Shown here: positions 44,559 through 56,631 of the stretch, in pieces
How the letters are laid out: each line of letters begins with the position of its first letter
How positions within the stretch are numbered: the first letter of the stretch is position 1
Source: Isoetes taiwanensis
Lineage: Eukaryota; Streptophyta; Lycopodiopsida; Isoetales; Isoetaceae
DNA length: 64,000 nt
Direction of reading: 5' to 3'
Assembly (NCBI GenBank): GCA_021234155.1
Contig: JAJEKV010000034.1
Location: forward strand, 2,852,001-2,916,000
Translations under genes and position numbers: made by a program
The notes under the pieces: model-generated
What the model was told of the DNA's origin: nothing
Seen by the model: only the letters and a program-made list of their open reading frames with translations
Database searches by the model: none

Positions 44559-44826
44559 CCCCCAGTGCTATGACTGGGATTTGTATTAATCGTTGATGAT
44601 CGTGCTTAATCAGGGATGAATCAGAGGTCAGAAGCAGGTCCGTTAGGTCCTCAAGGATTCGCGCCCAGTGAGGCAGACAAGGCGGTGGGTTCTCAGGCAG
44701 GCGGTGGGTTTCCTAAATTATAATATTACAATGTATACTTAATTATCATTATAGAAAGACAAATTCAATTGTCAAAACCAGATAAGGGGGAGAGAGAAGA
44801 TAAGACAAACTGAAAGGACAGCCACA
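44559..44826. other. Spacer next to the hAT-type element, nothing seen
   Basis: A short GGCGGTGGGTT duplication occurs near 44683 and 44702. No frame or RNA gene. Confidence 0.5.
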
Positions 44827-44834
44827 TCTGGGAA

Positions 44835-45975
44835 CATGGTTACCGGAAGGAACAGGAACCGGAACGGCACCCCAAATACCGGAACCGGAACCTGAACACT
44901 TCGGAACGGGAACATCCAAATTTGGAAAAAATAAATTTTGAAAATGGATTTGGTGTTCCCACGAGCTAATTAATCTATTGAACTAGTTTTCAAGTTTAAA
45001 ATGTCAAAGGGTGATGTATAATAATGGCCAAATGAAAATAAGACTCTACCGTGTTATATATTCTTATAAATAAACATAAAAACACCAGATAGTTTAACTT
45101 TTATGACAAATATATCTTAAGCCATCATTATAAAAAAGAAATCTTACTATTATAGGAAATGTTTATATGGCATGATAGCCTCAAAACATATTCATAATAA
45201 AGTAGCTAAAACAATAGTTTTCCTAAAACCAGTTGTAGGTGGAACACCAACAAGATCCACTTCATCCCACCATTTAGATGCATCACGCTTGGCTCTCTTT
45301 GGCATGGGAGCTCTGTGCTCTGCTTCTTCTTCCATCTAACTAAAGAGCAATAAACAAAACAAATGCGCGAAAATCAATCAAATGCTAGTTTTGCTTCAGC
45401 TCTATGAGTATGAATGAAATAAATAAATGCAGAAGAACATACCTTAAGAATGATTCAATCAGTATACTGTTATGTGGCAAGCAAATGGAACTTCAGTTCT
45501 CCTGGCTGGCTGGCTGGTTTTCAACAATGATACAGACATCTACTACCTATTCTAATGAAGGAGAAGAAAAGAAGGGGTGTTTTGCTTGCTCTCTACCTAG
45601 TCTCTGGAGTCTGGCTGGAACTGGAAGGGCTGCGTTGCTGCTTGCTTCTCCTCCTCTGCTGACCGAATCGAGCTGTCTCTATCTGTGTATGGCGGTCACT
45701 CAGGCGGAAACAAAAAGAGAGGAGAAGGTCTTTCTGCTCTGTTACGAAGTAATATCAGAGGACCCAACCTATCAAAATCAAGTAAAAGTGAAAGATAAAA
45801 AACAAAAAGGTGAAGAAAATGGTCAAAACAAATTTTATAGTTGTCGAAACAAATTTTATGGCGTTCCGGGTAACATGCACATTTGGAACGGGAACAGAAG
45901 TTCCCGGAACGTGGCATGCCCTGGAACGCGTTCGAAACCGGAACGGTGTTCGGAACGCCATTCCCGGTAACCATG
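44835..45975. mobile_element. hAT-type non-autonomous DNA transposon, 1141 bp
   Basis: The ends are inverted (CATGGTTACCGG at the left, CCGGTAACCATG at the right) and flanked by a perfect 8-bp duplication TCTGGGAA (44827-44834 and 45976-45983). An 8-bp duplication is typical of the hAT superfamily. The subterminal regions are dense in GGAAC/GTTCC motifs on both sides, as expected for transposase binding sites. No transposase is encoded; the inside has only short frames. Confidence 0.92.
45189..45335 (-). other. 48-codon frame inside the hAT-type element
   Basis: Starts MEEEAEHRAPMPKRAKRD and continues ASKWWDEVDLVGVPPTTG, with a basic KRAKR stretch that could be a nuclear signal. It may be a leftover first exon of the lost transposase or a captured host exon. 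The sequence is not recognised. Confidence 0.4.
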
Positions 45976-45983
45976 TCTGGGAA

Positions 45984-46884
45984 TCCCCACTAAACCAATA
46001 ACTAGAATACAATGTTGAAGAACAGAGGCAGCAGTTCTATAGACTAGCAATGGAGGAGAATGAAGCCATGCGGCAAGGGCAAAAGTGGCCAAAAAGATCC
46101 ATTCACGCTTGATGGGTTTAGTGTGAAGCTTGGGTAAAAAGTCTATGCGAGTCACTACTGACTAAATAAAATCTCTCCCTAGGAAAATAGCTTTTATTAC
46201 TCACGAAAGCCACTAAAACAATATGCATCTCATGACACTCCGAAGGGAAAACTAAAGGAAGCAAATTTTAAAAGTTCGACTATAAACAAAAGAATATGTT
46301 ATTTCCATTATAACCATAAGGGTGGACAAGTCTTAAGCATATATCCGACGAAGTCGACCAAAGGAATGCTGTCCATATCCAATAGTGGTGAAAAAATGGA
46401 TCGAAAAGCAATAGAAGAAATATTGGTATTGACGTAGGCAATGGATTGGAATGGCAAAAATGTTCTGAGAAGGGCCAACATCAAGTACGATCAACAAGTA
46501 GGCTAATATTGTCCAATTTAGTGAGGCCAATCCTACCGTGAATAAGTATGCTAATAACTAGTGACGCCCAAACTATCGGACAAGCTCCTCTTCAACTTGA
46601 GATAATCCAATGTCACCATCTGAGGCAATACAGAGATCAGGGCGATTTAAAATATCTGAACCAAACTACCTGCCAACAACATGAAACACATATAATAAGT
46701 ATTTGAAACTCACAAGAACATGAGAAAAAACAATTAATATCAGACAGAGGCAATATGATCCAAGGGGGTACAAGATGTTTAGCAAGAGGAGTTAGAAGAG
46801 AGAGACTTATTAGATCCAAGATGGTAGTCTGAAAACTAAATCCCTACAATATTCACATAACTTCCACAAAGACGACATCTTGTA
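45984..46884. other. AT-rich spacer, no gene seen
   Basis: No frame above 65 codons of interest. A block near 46735-46800 (GAGGCAATATGATCC and on) has a weak counterpart at about 60895-60950, outside the other end of the T-rich region. Confidence 0.5.
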
Positions 46885-46941
46885 TCCCATCGATCCGAGC
46901 CATCGGATCGTCATTCTGGGAAGGGACGAGCGCCTATATTA
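46885..46941 (+). promoter_or_regulatory. Half dyad and TATA-like box
   Basis: CGATCCGA-GCCA-TCGGATCG hairpin, ATTCTGGGAAGGGAC, GAGCGCC and TATATTA in the same spacing as at 58920-58975. The outer 5' arm is absent. Confidence 0.55.
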
Positions 46942-47911
46942 GGCCATTTCCGTTTTCAGCCCGGTTATCGGCGTCTTCTCACAGCAGCTCTTCTTCTCCT
47001 CTCGTGGCTTCCCATTGCTTCTTCATACTCTCGGTTGTCCCTTGCTTTCCTGCCTGTCGTTGATACTTCGGCGTCATTTCACCCCATCTGACCTATCTTC
47101 CTCCCCTCCTGCTTTCTTCCTATCCACATCCGTTTTCTTATTTTTTCATTCATGTCAAATGAGCTACTCATGTTATGATGTTTTTTCTTCAGATCCAGGT
47201 TCTAGATGCTCTCGGTCTGTCGAATTTGTTTTGTAAATTTTGATTCGTTTTCTTTCTAATGATGCATGCCAATTCATGTGCACGAACTACTTTCTTGCAT
47301 GCTCACATATTTCTCGAGCTGACTTTTCCTACCGTGTTTTCTGAGGATCCTTTTCTGGTTTGCTTGTGTTTTTTTGTGGTTTAATTTCCTTGGGGGCTCT
47401 GCTCATGCATAGATGGAGGTTTCGATTATGGGTATGGGTTTTCTCTGTTTTGCTCTTGATACATGCAGTTGGCTATGGAGCAACACAAATCTTGGGCATC
47501 GGCGGAATCTTATCTTTCCATGGAAGATGGCAGATTATACGGTTGGTTTTGCAGCACAAGGTTTTGCATTGCCGCTCTGCATTCGGCTGTGTTAAATAAC
47601 TTCGTTTCCTTCTTTTTCCTATCCTCTCCTCTGTACTTGTCGAGATCTGGCATAGCCAAGGCGGTTCCGGCCATTTGATTGTCGACCTATGTCCGTGGTT
47701 TTTCTCGCATACTCTTCTTCTTCGCCCATTGTCCCGCTTTACAATTTGGAAATCTGCCTTGATCAAGAACCGAACTGGAGTGGATGTGGTCATTTGGAGC
47801 ATTCGACGGATCTCGATCTTGAATCGTTCTTTGGTCGTCCGGGTGTTGTAGCATCGATTGTGGGCAAATAGATGGCGCTTTTTCCTAATGTCTTTTTCCC
47901 GCCTTCACTCC

Positions 47912-47930
47912 CTAAGCCGATCCGGCTTAG
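47912..47930 (+). other. Perfect 8-bp hairpin
   Basis: CTAAGCCG-ATC-CGGCTTAG. The flanking CCCTAA and TTAGGG could extend it as a second stem. Confidence 0.5.
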
Positions 47931-48077
47931 CTATTTAGGGTTCTTGATGCCGCTAATTCTCGGCCATTTCGACCAATCTCTTTTTTCTTGCCATAGTCTG
48001 TAGATGGCTCGCCCTTTTCTCTACAGCCCTGCTTCTTCGCTAGATTTGTTTTTTCTTCCTCCAAATCGTTATGCGAA

Positions 48078-48097
48078 AGTGACATCTTTATGTCACT
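48078..48097 (+). other. Perfect 8-bp hairpin with CTTT loop
   Basis: AGTGACAT-CTTT-ATGTCACT. A tRNA-B-box-like GGTTCGAACTC follows at about 48151, but no tRNA fold was found. Confidence 0.45.
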
Positions 48098-48194
48098 CAT
48101 TGATGGATAGCTCCTTGGGCAGGCCGTTGCCCGTCTTATTTGAAGATGCTGGTTCGAACTCTGGGTATGCCCGCATTATCATTTTAATGTTACA

Positions 48195-48223
48195 CTAGTA
48201 ACGGGTGCCCGGCGTTGCCGGGC
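48195..48223 (-). mobile_element. Helitron 3' terminus
   Basis: On the minus strand: a 7-bp GC hairpin (GCCCGGC-AAC-GCCGGGC), then 12 bases ending in CTAG, then a T of the flanking DNA. Hairpin, CTRR end and insertion between A and T are the standard Helitron 3' signature. The element would extend to higher coordinates. Its 5' TC end could not be placed with confidence, but the return of T-rich family sequence around 54000 gives a rough limit. Confidence 0.8.
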
Positions 48224-51200
48224 ATAGATACATTCTATAACACCTTGCAAAGTTTGAAAGATGGCGAATAGAGAAATCCAAGAAGGCAGATGATGTCAAA
48301 TTGATTTGGCAAAAGTGGTATTAATATTAATAATAGATGTTGCAACTTTTGAAAGTTGTATAGAATATGAAATTGTATAGAAAAGAGTGGTTAATCATGA
48401 TCATTGACATCATTATCACAACCTTAGGCAAAGTGGTGTTGAAGAAGGCATTTACTAAACGAAGTGTCAAGTTAAAGTAGGTATGTGATGCAATAGAAAT
48501 ATACAATCTTCATCATCATAATTATCAGAAAATGTATTATAACCTATCATACATTGATCTTTTAAGATACAACAAAAACTAAAATAAGAAACTTATTTGC
48601 AAACATGGACTTTAGCCATCCTTGGTGATCTTGGAGCATGTGGGAAGTGCAAATGAGATCAATTTTTAATTCATTTTTTCATTTAGAATGGTTTATGCTA
48701 ATCTTGCTTCTTGTTGAAGTCTTTAGACATATCAATGTACCATATCTAGTTCAATATTCAAGGAAGCAAAATGGGGAGGGGATAAATAAAGAGGCATATA
48801 TTCATATTATAGTAAGGAATCTTAAGTCTTATTGTTGAGAACATGGACAATGTCGAGGAAATATTTACTAAAGGCGTCTATTGTCCAAAGACTTTCAAAA
48901 CATCAAGAGCATTCTTGGGGCAATAGGAGGTATTTGCATTTCTTGTTAATTTAGATTTATGCTGGTACAAAATATGCTATCGATACAAACCTAATTATAC
49001 ATGACTTGACTGGCGAATATTATACATGACTGGACTGGCGAATGGAGTGTAGGTCTTAATCTTCTAGAATAGGCAAACCTAAAATATAAAACTTAACAAT
49101 GCAAATTAATCTCTTTAGTGAGGAACCATGCAATACATTTCTAGCCATTCAAAGATTCCATCATATCTTTATATGTAATAAAAAAATAAATGTCTAATAG
49201 GTCAGGTATTACATGTTTCATCTTACCTACGTAAACACTCACATTAGGATAACATTCTGCAAGCTGCACAATAAAACAATGATTTTGGTCAACATTTCTG
49301 ACCAAGTTTAAATGCCCCCTTGCAATGGAAGAATATTGTAAGGAGATCAATGTGGGTGGAAGATTGTCGAGAGATGATAATGAACTGTAGTTCGTTGCAT
49401 AACGAACATGAAAACATGGGTGGACTTGCTATGGAAAAATCCAGCACAACAATTTGATAGTTGATTCCACCAAATGAGGTACCAATAGCTTATGTAGATT
49501 GGACACAATTGAAATTCTAGAAATCCATATCTTTCTTAAAGCTTAGGAGATAACAGAAATGCTGAAATGCTGACTTGGGCCTACATGCCTCTTTGCCATG
49601 GAAGAAACTTCAGATCCTCATATTGCGTACAAACATTGTGCAAGGGGCACACTAAAATAATAATGTCAGGCATCTTTGATCAAATGCACCTTCAATATTG
49701 TAAGAAGACTAACACAATGCAAGCTTGCTGGGAGATATGATGGATAAGGAGCTCTGTACAACCAAGTCTTATGGGCCCAAATATGTTACTACATAGGAAG
49801 CTGCTGTAAAAAAATTCTGAACTCAGCTTTCATGCTAGAAACTGGGCCATATTATATCAGTTCTTCTGTGTCACCAATGTGTTGCATCACCTGGGCAGAG
49901 AGTTGATTCTCGGAAAGAGCGCTTAGGAAGTCCATAGTGAAGCTAATTATAATTATGGGACTGGCAAAGTCAACAAAATTCAAAATTGTAAACATGCACG
50001 AAATCCATGTCTTAGAAAAAATCTGAAGTCTCTAGCAAAAATGGAGTAAGAACATTTTTGAAGCAATGAAGCAGCATCTGTTTAATGTTCCTGAGTTTGC
50101 AGAAAATGAAGCAATGAAGCAGCATCTGTTTACTGTTCCTGAGTTTGCAGCCATTGACCTTTTCTGGTGTGGTCATGAAGTGCATGAATTCCGTCGTGGA
50201 TTTCTCTAAGTGCTTGGTGGTCAAATACAAATTCATATAATAGAGAATTTAATCATTGATGTAATGGATAAGGAGCAATGGTGAAGATAACGAAATTGAT
50301 AATTGTAGACATGAACTTGAAAAGACGGTCTTGGAAAGGGACTCACCTGTGGAAGTTATGAGTAGCCACATCTCTTGCACCATATTCCAACCCTTCCGCA
50401 TATGGAAAAAGAGATATTCCTAGATTGGAAACTATAGGATTGTAATGAAGAAAAATATCTACTTACATAATGTTGTGAACGTTATGTAGATATCAGTGGA
50501 AGCATTTATTTCGTGTTTTTGTTGGTAGGAGGTGAGGTAGGGGAGGTGGACATTTGTGCTAACAATTACTAAGGGCATAAAATTGTGAGCATAAAATCGA
50601 GTTGTGGACTTATAAGCATATAAATCACAATATATTATAGTGAAGTATGTGGAGTTGAAAATGAGATTTGTGAGAGATCTTAATAACTTTTCCATTCATA
50701 ACATGAAAAATGCAATGATGTAGTGTCTAAAAAGCATTTTTATTGTATTGAGTTTTCCTAATGGCCTAAGATGTATATCTACAAAGTGCAATCCTCCAAT
50801 TGATCATAGCATTGGACTCTAATCCTCAAGGCAACTTGCAATAGGCAACTCATGATCAATGTTATTGTATAAGTGTACTTGAAGTGGAGGAGCGTGGCCC
50901 CCTACAGTCGGCGTTAGTTGAGAGCCGCTTGTCATATGTCCACATGTGTAAATGTAAGACCCCATTATACTACATTTTTTATTGTTTATGGTTTGTGTTC
51001 ATCTAGATATTATAATTGTTAAACTCAATTTTCATTTAAATGAAGCTATCTGTTTTAGTGTAAGGTCTACCATAGAAGTATTAAGTTGTATTTAAGTTGT
51101 AATTATGGGGCAACCACACCAAAATAGTACACGGGCAAGACATGATGAAATTGCAAAGTTCGTTATTTGTCTTTCTCATCATCACTTTTAAAAGGTGTGG

Positions 51201-51849
51201 CAGTGTGTTACATGTCAGGCTGAAAGATGAAGTTGTGCAAGGTGGCTGATTGAACCTAGCATTTAATTGCAAGCTTATGTACCACATAGAGCTTTTACCT
51301 TCATGCAACTATGACGCCATCCTTGTTTCTTCATTTCCAACAACCACTCTTGAATTCTATCAAAGTGTTGGGGTTGGCGCCAGCAATTGAATGGCCTAGA
51401 TTGAGAATTCTGATCATATGCTGCAAAAGTTAGCTCATAACATGAGAAGCAAAAATTGAGACAAATAGTACAACATTATGAAACTTCAACATCCAGTTTG
51501 ATCTCTGGTGTAATTCATTTTCTCATCCTGCAAAAAAGGGATATAATGAAATGGATGAATTCGTAAAAAGAATTTGCAAGCCTGAAAGATTATCTAATAA
51601 AAATGAATGGAATTAGGCCCTTGCCAACTGCTGGAGCACATTCTACTCCCAGCATCATAGTCCCAAAGGCAAGGCCTTCCATAGATTTTTATAAGCCCCA
51701 TTAGGGTACTTATTCCGATCCACGAAACGAACGGTCAAATTACTCGAGTTCACAGTTTGAAGCTTGCTGCATTGGTATCCTGCATGCATGGAGGAGCCAA
51801 TTTTAAGTGCTTGATAAACAACATTCGATTCCATATATAGAACTACAAT
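48224..51849. other. Presumed Helitron interior, AT-rich, no helicase seen
   Basis: No frame above about 78 codons and no Rep/helicase motif, so a non-autonomous Helitron is likely. A segment at about 49780-49945 is repeated at 52795-52960, and one at 50175-50280 at 52690-52780, which means an internal duplication. Another short tandem copy (CATCTGTTTAATGTTCCTGAG and variant) is at 50077-50148. Confidence 0.5.
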
Positions 51850-52014
51850 AAGTAATCAAAATCCACAGAGTTTGTCCGGACCAATGCTGGCAATCTAGAA
51901 TCCTTATTATTTGGGGATGTCTTTTTCTCAGTAGAAGAGTTACTTGGAGCAGACGACGCTTCACCTTGTGATGGAGCAAAAGCTCTCCCATATAACGACA
52001 TACTTATATGTATT
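51850..52014 (-). pseudogene. Captured exon following the C2 exon
   Basis: On the minus strand an acceptor TTTATCAG is followed by EIHISMSLYGRAFAPSQGEA and a Ser/Thr-rich tail ending near SVDFDYLL. The phase fits the donor of the exon at 52275-52460, with the split Gly codon restored. The end is unclear: either a stop or a GT donor lies near 51850. It belongs to the same captured gene fragment. Confidence 0.6.
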
Positions 52015-52274
52015 TCACCTGATAAACAACAAATGGATCGTCATATGATGACATAGGTATGTGCAGCATAATGATATTACTTATTTGTTTCTGTAAAGGA
52101 GCGGTGGTTCTATAAAATAAATTAAACCTTTACTAACTTGCTTATTCTGAGTGCATATAAGATCCTTGCATCCAATTCAAAGATGAATAATTCCACAGTG
52201 GGAGACTGCTATTAAAAATATGAAATGCTACTGCAATGGAGTTCTTTACTGACAAATAGAAAGATCTCTTTACC

Positions 52275-52460
52275 AGTAATAGTGGATTTTGACTTGCTAC
52301 TCCGTTTCTGAAGTGCATACCAGGCAGGCAGCAACGTTTGATTTTCTGCATCAAGAATCTCAGACACTGGAACCTTCACCTGACCAAGAAAATCATTCGT
52401 GAAGCAATCCTTATCCCTTTGGTGAACATAAAATAGAAGGGATCGCTTCACATTGCTGAG
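52275..52460 (-). pseudogene. Captured C2-domain exon (C2-GRAM-type protein)
   Basis: On the minus strand the exon reads KRSLLFYVHQRDKDCFTNDF, then LGQVKVPVSEILDAEN, then WYALQKRSSKSKSTITG, and ends at a GTAAAG donor. The pattern of a (N/T)DDF-type motif, GQVKVPVS and WY.LQ is typical of the C2 domain in plant C2 and GRAM domain proteins (family memory, not searched). C2 domains bind membranes in a calcium-dependent way. Only two exons are visible. No start codon, GRAM domain or further exons are seen, so this is a fragment, probably carried by the Helitron. Confidence 0.7.
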
Positions 52461-54020
52461 GTGGCTTAAAGATGAGTAATATCAATTTGAGTTTATTGTG
52501 CCTACTCATCTTCCAGATTCATTAGAAGCAACAGACAGAAATTTAAACAATAGATAACCTGCCCATACTCATATGTTGCATATATTTATAGCTATAAAAT
52601 GTAGAATATGCTGAGCAACAATGAAATTAACTATATGTGACTGCCAGGAACAAACCTAGCTGGCTACACATGGTAAGCACAACCACTGTCATGAATTTCT
52701 CTAAGTTCTTGAAGGCCAAATACAAATTCATGTAATAGAGAACTTAATCATTAATCTGATGGATAAAGAGCTGTATACAACCAATCCCAAATGTGCTGCC
52801 ACATAGGAAGGCATTGTAAGAGAGAAAATGTTGAACCCAGCTTTTATGTTACAAACTGGGGCCATATTATATTAGCTCTTCTGTGCCAGCAATGTGTTGC
52901 ATTACCTGGGCAGAGGGTTTATTCTCAGAAAGAGTGCTTAGGAAGTTCATAGTGAAGCTTGGCCAAAACTTGCAAGAAAATATTCTTCATGGCCTGGCCT
53001 GCATGCCGAGAATTGGGGCAAAATCCACCTGCATAAACTTGTCCAATATCTCATTTCGAAATGATAGAGGAACCCAGTGTTCGGCTTTTTGGAGAACCCT
53101 CAACTTTTACTGGGGACAATGAGAGATTGATAGACAATAAGCAAAACCTGAATTCAAGGGGAATGCACCATCCTAGATATTCAAGATCTAATTATTCAAA
53201 ACCTGAATGTGGGAAAAGCATTAGAGAAGATACATGCTTACTTGCACGCTGAATATAAAGGGAACAAAGAAAATGGAAGTGCTTCTGCTGCTCTATGCTC
53301 AGCTCAGTAGAAAGAAGCACCAAGGAATGAATGAAGTATCTGCAAGCAAAACCTATTCCATCTGCTCCACATGTACCTACATTGAGATGATGACTTCTAA
53401 TCATGAACTCCAAATGGAATATAGATGTTTAGCATACCTTGGCCTCGCAATATTAGAGCAGCCATGTGCAGTGCCATTCAAAATTTAAAAGCTTCAGAAT
53501 GGGCATCTGCTGGATAAGGAGAAGACAATAAGCATAAAGCCTGAGGTGAAGATATAGAATTGCTGCATAGAACCCTGGATATGCAGAGCCCATCTGCCGT
53601 CAAACGCTCAAACACACCCTCAGAAACCCCGGAGCTAGCTGTAAGCCAAGGTACTGGTCGAAATTGCAACCTAAAGGCCGATTCATCCCTCCAAATTGAA
53701 AAATGCCATCTATTGCACATAAATTTACAAAGCACCTGATGAACAAAGCATGCCAATCCAATTGGCGAACATGCATGGAGCGACAGCTGCAAGAAGGGAT
53801 ATGGGCATCTGCTAAAGTCTCGGAATCGATAAGGCAAGGCAACTCAAAAACCTAGAATTTGGTAATCAAAGGCAAAGCCACAAACTCGATTTTTGGAATA
53901 CCTGAAAAGTTTTCCGGCAGCTAAAAGCCTCTAGACCTTAGAAACCTAACCTGAAAAAAAAATCTAAAAAGTTTTCGGCATGTCGGAAAAACCAAATTTA
54001 AACAATAGATTCTCGGTTTG
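52461..54020. other. AT-rich region right of the C2 exons, no gene assigned
   Basis: Frames of up to 119 codons (53478-53837, minus) are open but not recognised. The block 52690-52960 repeats sequence from 49780-50280. The right end of the Helitron should lie in or near this stretch. Confidence 0.45.
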
Positions 54021-54026
54021 CACTGT

Positions 54027-54320
54027 TGTTTAATTTCAACTTCCATCTCTTTCCTAGGTTATTGTCAACCACCACGTTTTTCTTTTCAAAATCGACTCTT
54101 TTCCGTTAATTATGGCTTTACACCTTTCTAGTGTGTTAGTTCCCTTATAAGTTGCTACACGTCACTTTTGTTGTTATACACGTTCACCACTTAATTTCAA
54201 CTTCTTCCTAGGTTATTGTCAACCCCCACATTTTTATTTTCACAATCGACTCTTTTCAGTTTATTATGGCTTTACACCTTTATCGTGTGTTAGTTCCCTT
54301 GTGAGTTGCTACACGTCACT
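54027..54320. repeat. Tandem repeat, about 160-bp unit, two copies
   Basis: TTTAATTTCAACTTC.. CCTAGGTTATTGTCAACC recurs after about 160 bp, and GTGTGTTAGTTCCCTT and TTGCTACACGTCACTT occur in both copies. Confidence 0.8.
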
Positions 54321-55904
54321 TCTCTAGCCTCCTTTGCCATCCCAATCTCCGGCATGTGCCTTCTCCATGTCCCTGATCCGGCTCGCTTGTCCTTTCTCCT
54401 TTTGTTCATTTACATTAGAGCTTACATTCATCGCATATTCCTCTTTACTTATGGGGATTTGTATTGGTATTTACTTACGTGCTTGGCATCGCATCCTTCA
54501 ACTTTTTGCTTATCGGAATTCCTCTATTCTACTATATGCATACCCATATTCATTTGGTCCGTTTAGTCCATCTTGTTTCTTTCATATTTGATCTTCTATT
54601 TACACCCTACATTTCTTAACCCATTGCACTATTGCATCGCGTTTGTTACTCTGGCCTTTTTGTGGTCTTTTGCTCTTTGGAGCACATCTTTATTTTTATT
54701 TTTCCTTTTTCTCGTGTCTAGCTTATGTTGCCTTTTTGTCAACCTCACCATGCGTCAGCATCTGGGATTTGCCAATGTTAAATTTCTAATCTTGTGGTGC
54801 TCTTTTATTCTCTTCGGTTCATTCTCATTTGTGCTTTTGAGGTTGAACACATTACTACGCAACAATCATGGTAACTTCTCTTGGCGGGTTTCTAGCTTGG
54901 CACATACGGATAGACCTTGGGATTTTCATTGTGCAAATGTGGTTTTCGCATGTTTCCTATTTGCTGCATTTGCTCCCATGTGCATTTCATTTCGTACTCC
55001 TTAGCGTAATATTTTGGGGTCATTTGTTAAGATTCCTCTTGTTACATAATCAATTTTGTCTAGATAATTCCCGTTGGTTTGGAATTTCTTTAGGATAATG
55101 GGAGAGCTTTGGCCTTTTGAACTTATGGGTGCATTTGCATGGGTTTAACTTGATAATTAATGTGTTTTTCCATGAGGTGTGTTTTTGCACGTGTATATTG
55201 CTTTTTGAATATGGGGCGATTCTGGTCCTTATGGCATATTATTCTACATCTATTGTCCTTTTCATCTCTGGCACCTTATGTTTTCGTCAGTCTTGTTGTT
55301 TCCCTTGCTATTATCCCTATGTTGCATTCACGTGATCTATTTTGATAGCGGTCTTCTCATTTTTAGGGAAGGTCATCTTCACTGTTGAGTTGTTTTTGTG
55401 GGCAATATTCGGAATCTTCTGCCAACTTTAGCGTATTGTTAGTTAAAAGTTTTACTTCTCACCTATGCCTCTGGGGTATGCAATAAGGGTACCTAATCTT
55501 GGGATGTTCTGGCTTCTATCCGACGATCTATCTTCGTTTATTTACATATTGAATTTCATGTTCATTTCATACATTTTTTTGGTCATAGCTCCCGACCAAG
55601 TTGTTTCTAGACCACATTCCCTATTTGTCTTGCGTTACCCATGTTTACATCTAGACATAAGATTGGATTTGTCTTGTTTGGTTTGAGTTTGTATACGTGG
55701 TGTTATCGATAGATATCGCATTTTAGTGTTTACATGACTTTGGAATAAGTTGGCTCAATTTTGGTGGTTGTTCCCTATTTTTTGTGGGTGGTGTTGTTTC
55801 TTTCCACCCTGATGGGGACACAAATTTCTATTTATCATGGTTTTTTCTTCCACCCGCTGGGTGCCGCTTTTTCTCCACCCTCCGGGTGATGCTATCTTCT
55901 CTTT

Positions 55905-56230
55905 TTCATGTATTGATGATTTTCCTCATTACTAATGGCTCACATCGGTTTGAGTTGTTGTGCAGCTTGCCGCTTCGCCGTCATGCACATTCATTCGGCC
56001 CTATCATTAGGCGTTCTTTTATATTTTACATTTCAACAGGCGTTCTTATTTTTCTATCATGTCCCTTCCGATAGTCATTGTGTTTTTGGTTCATTTATCA
56101 TGTCCACTATTGTTTTTTGCTTTAGTATTTCAGACCCTACATATGGCCCTAGCTTTATTTTTAATCCTTTATAGTCATTCTATTTCATTTATCCTTTTTT
56201 ACTATCTGGCTTACATCCTTGCACTCCATC
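55905..56230 (+). repeat. Inner repeat of the T-rich family, plus-strand copy
   Basis: Close reverse-complement match to 35900-36260 and 36740-37100, over CGTCATGCACATTCATTCGG, CATGTCCCTTCCGATAG and CCTACATATGGCCCTAGC. Confidence 0.85.
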
Positions 56231-56539
56231 CTGACCTCTCTTCCTGTCTTGGTCTGGTAGTGCTCCTTCAATATTTTTCTGCAGGTATCTCTGGCTGGAT
56301 GCACAGGAGGGGTTAGCGCACTTCTCCTCATTCTAGACTTGGCGTTCTATCTTGCGCTTGGGATTTCGATTTGACTTTGATTCACCTTCTTTGCCGTCTT
56401 CGCTCTTTCCACTCTTCCTTCCACACAACTTTTCCTCCGCCCATAACCATCTCTACTCTTTTGTCAACTTGGCCCACTTTGATCCTTTTCGGGCTCGGCT
56501 ATAGCGATTTGACTTCCTCTTTCGGGTTTGCCTCCAAAA

Positions 56540-56540
56540 C

Positions 56541-56629
<89 letters not shown>
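56540..56629. repeat. (CT)n microsatellite
   Basis: CT array of about 90 bp. Upstream is GGGTTTGCCTCCAAAACG, homologous in sense to the scraps at 14513 and 35512. Confidence 0.95.

Positions 56630-56631
<2 letters not shown>

Larger units (their letters stand above)
46885..48194 (+). mobile_element. T-rich non-coding family, plus-strand copy up to the Helitron end
   Basis: Starts with the dyad half CCATCGATCCGAG..TCGGATCG, then ATTCTGGGAAGGGAC, then TATATTAGGCC (46935). The first ~120 bp match 58920-59045 nearly base for base. Then come about 1.2 kb of T/C-rich sequence with no credible coding. The copy is cut by the Helitron terminus at 48195. Related T-rich sequence resumes after about 54000. 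Confidence 0.6.

Noticed and set aside
48140-48165. Possible tRNA gene (GGTTCGAACTC)
   Set aside because: Only a B-box-like stretch. No acceptor stem, D arm or anticodon arm could be folded around it.
53478-53837. 119-codon minus-strand frame as a gene
   Set aside because: Cys-rich but with no domain, overlapped by a similar-length frame, and lying inside presumed Helitron DNA.
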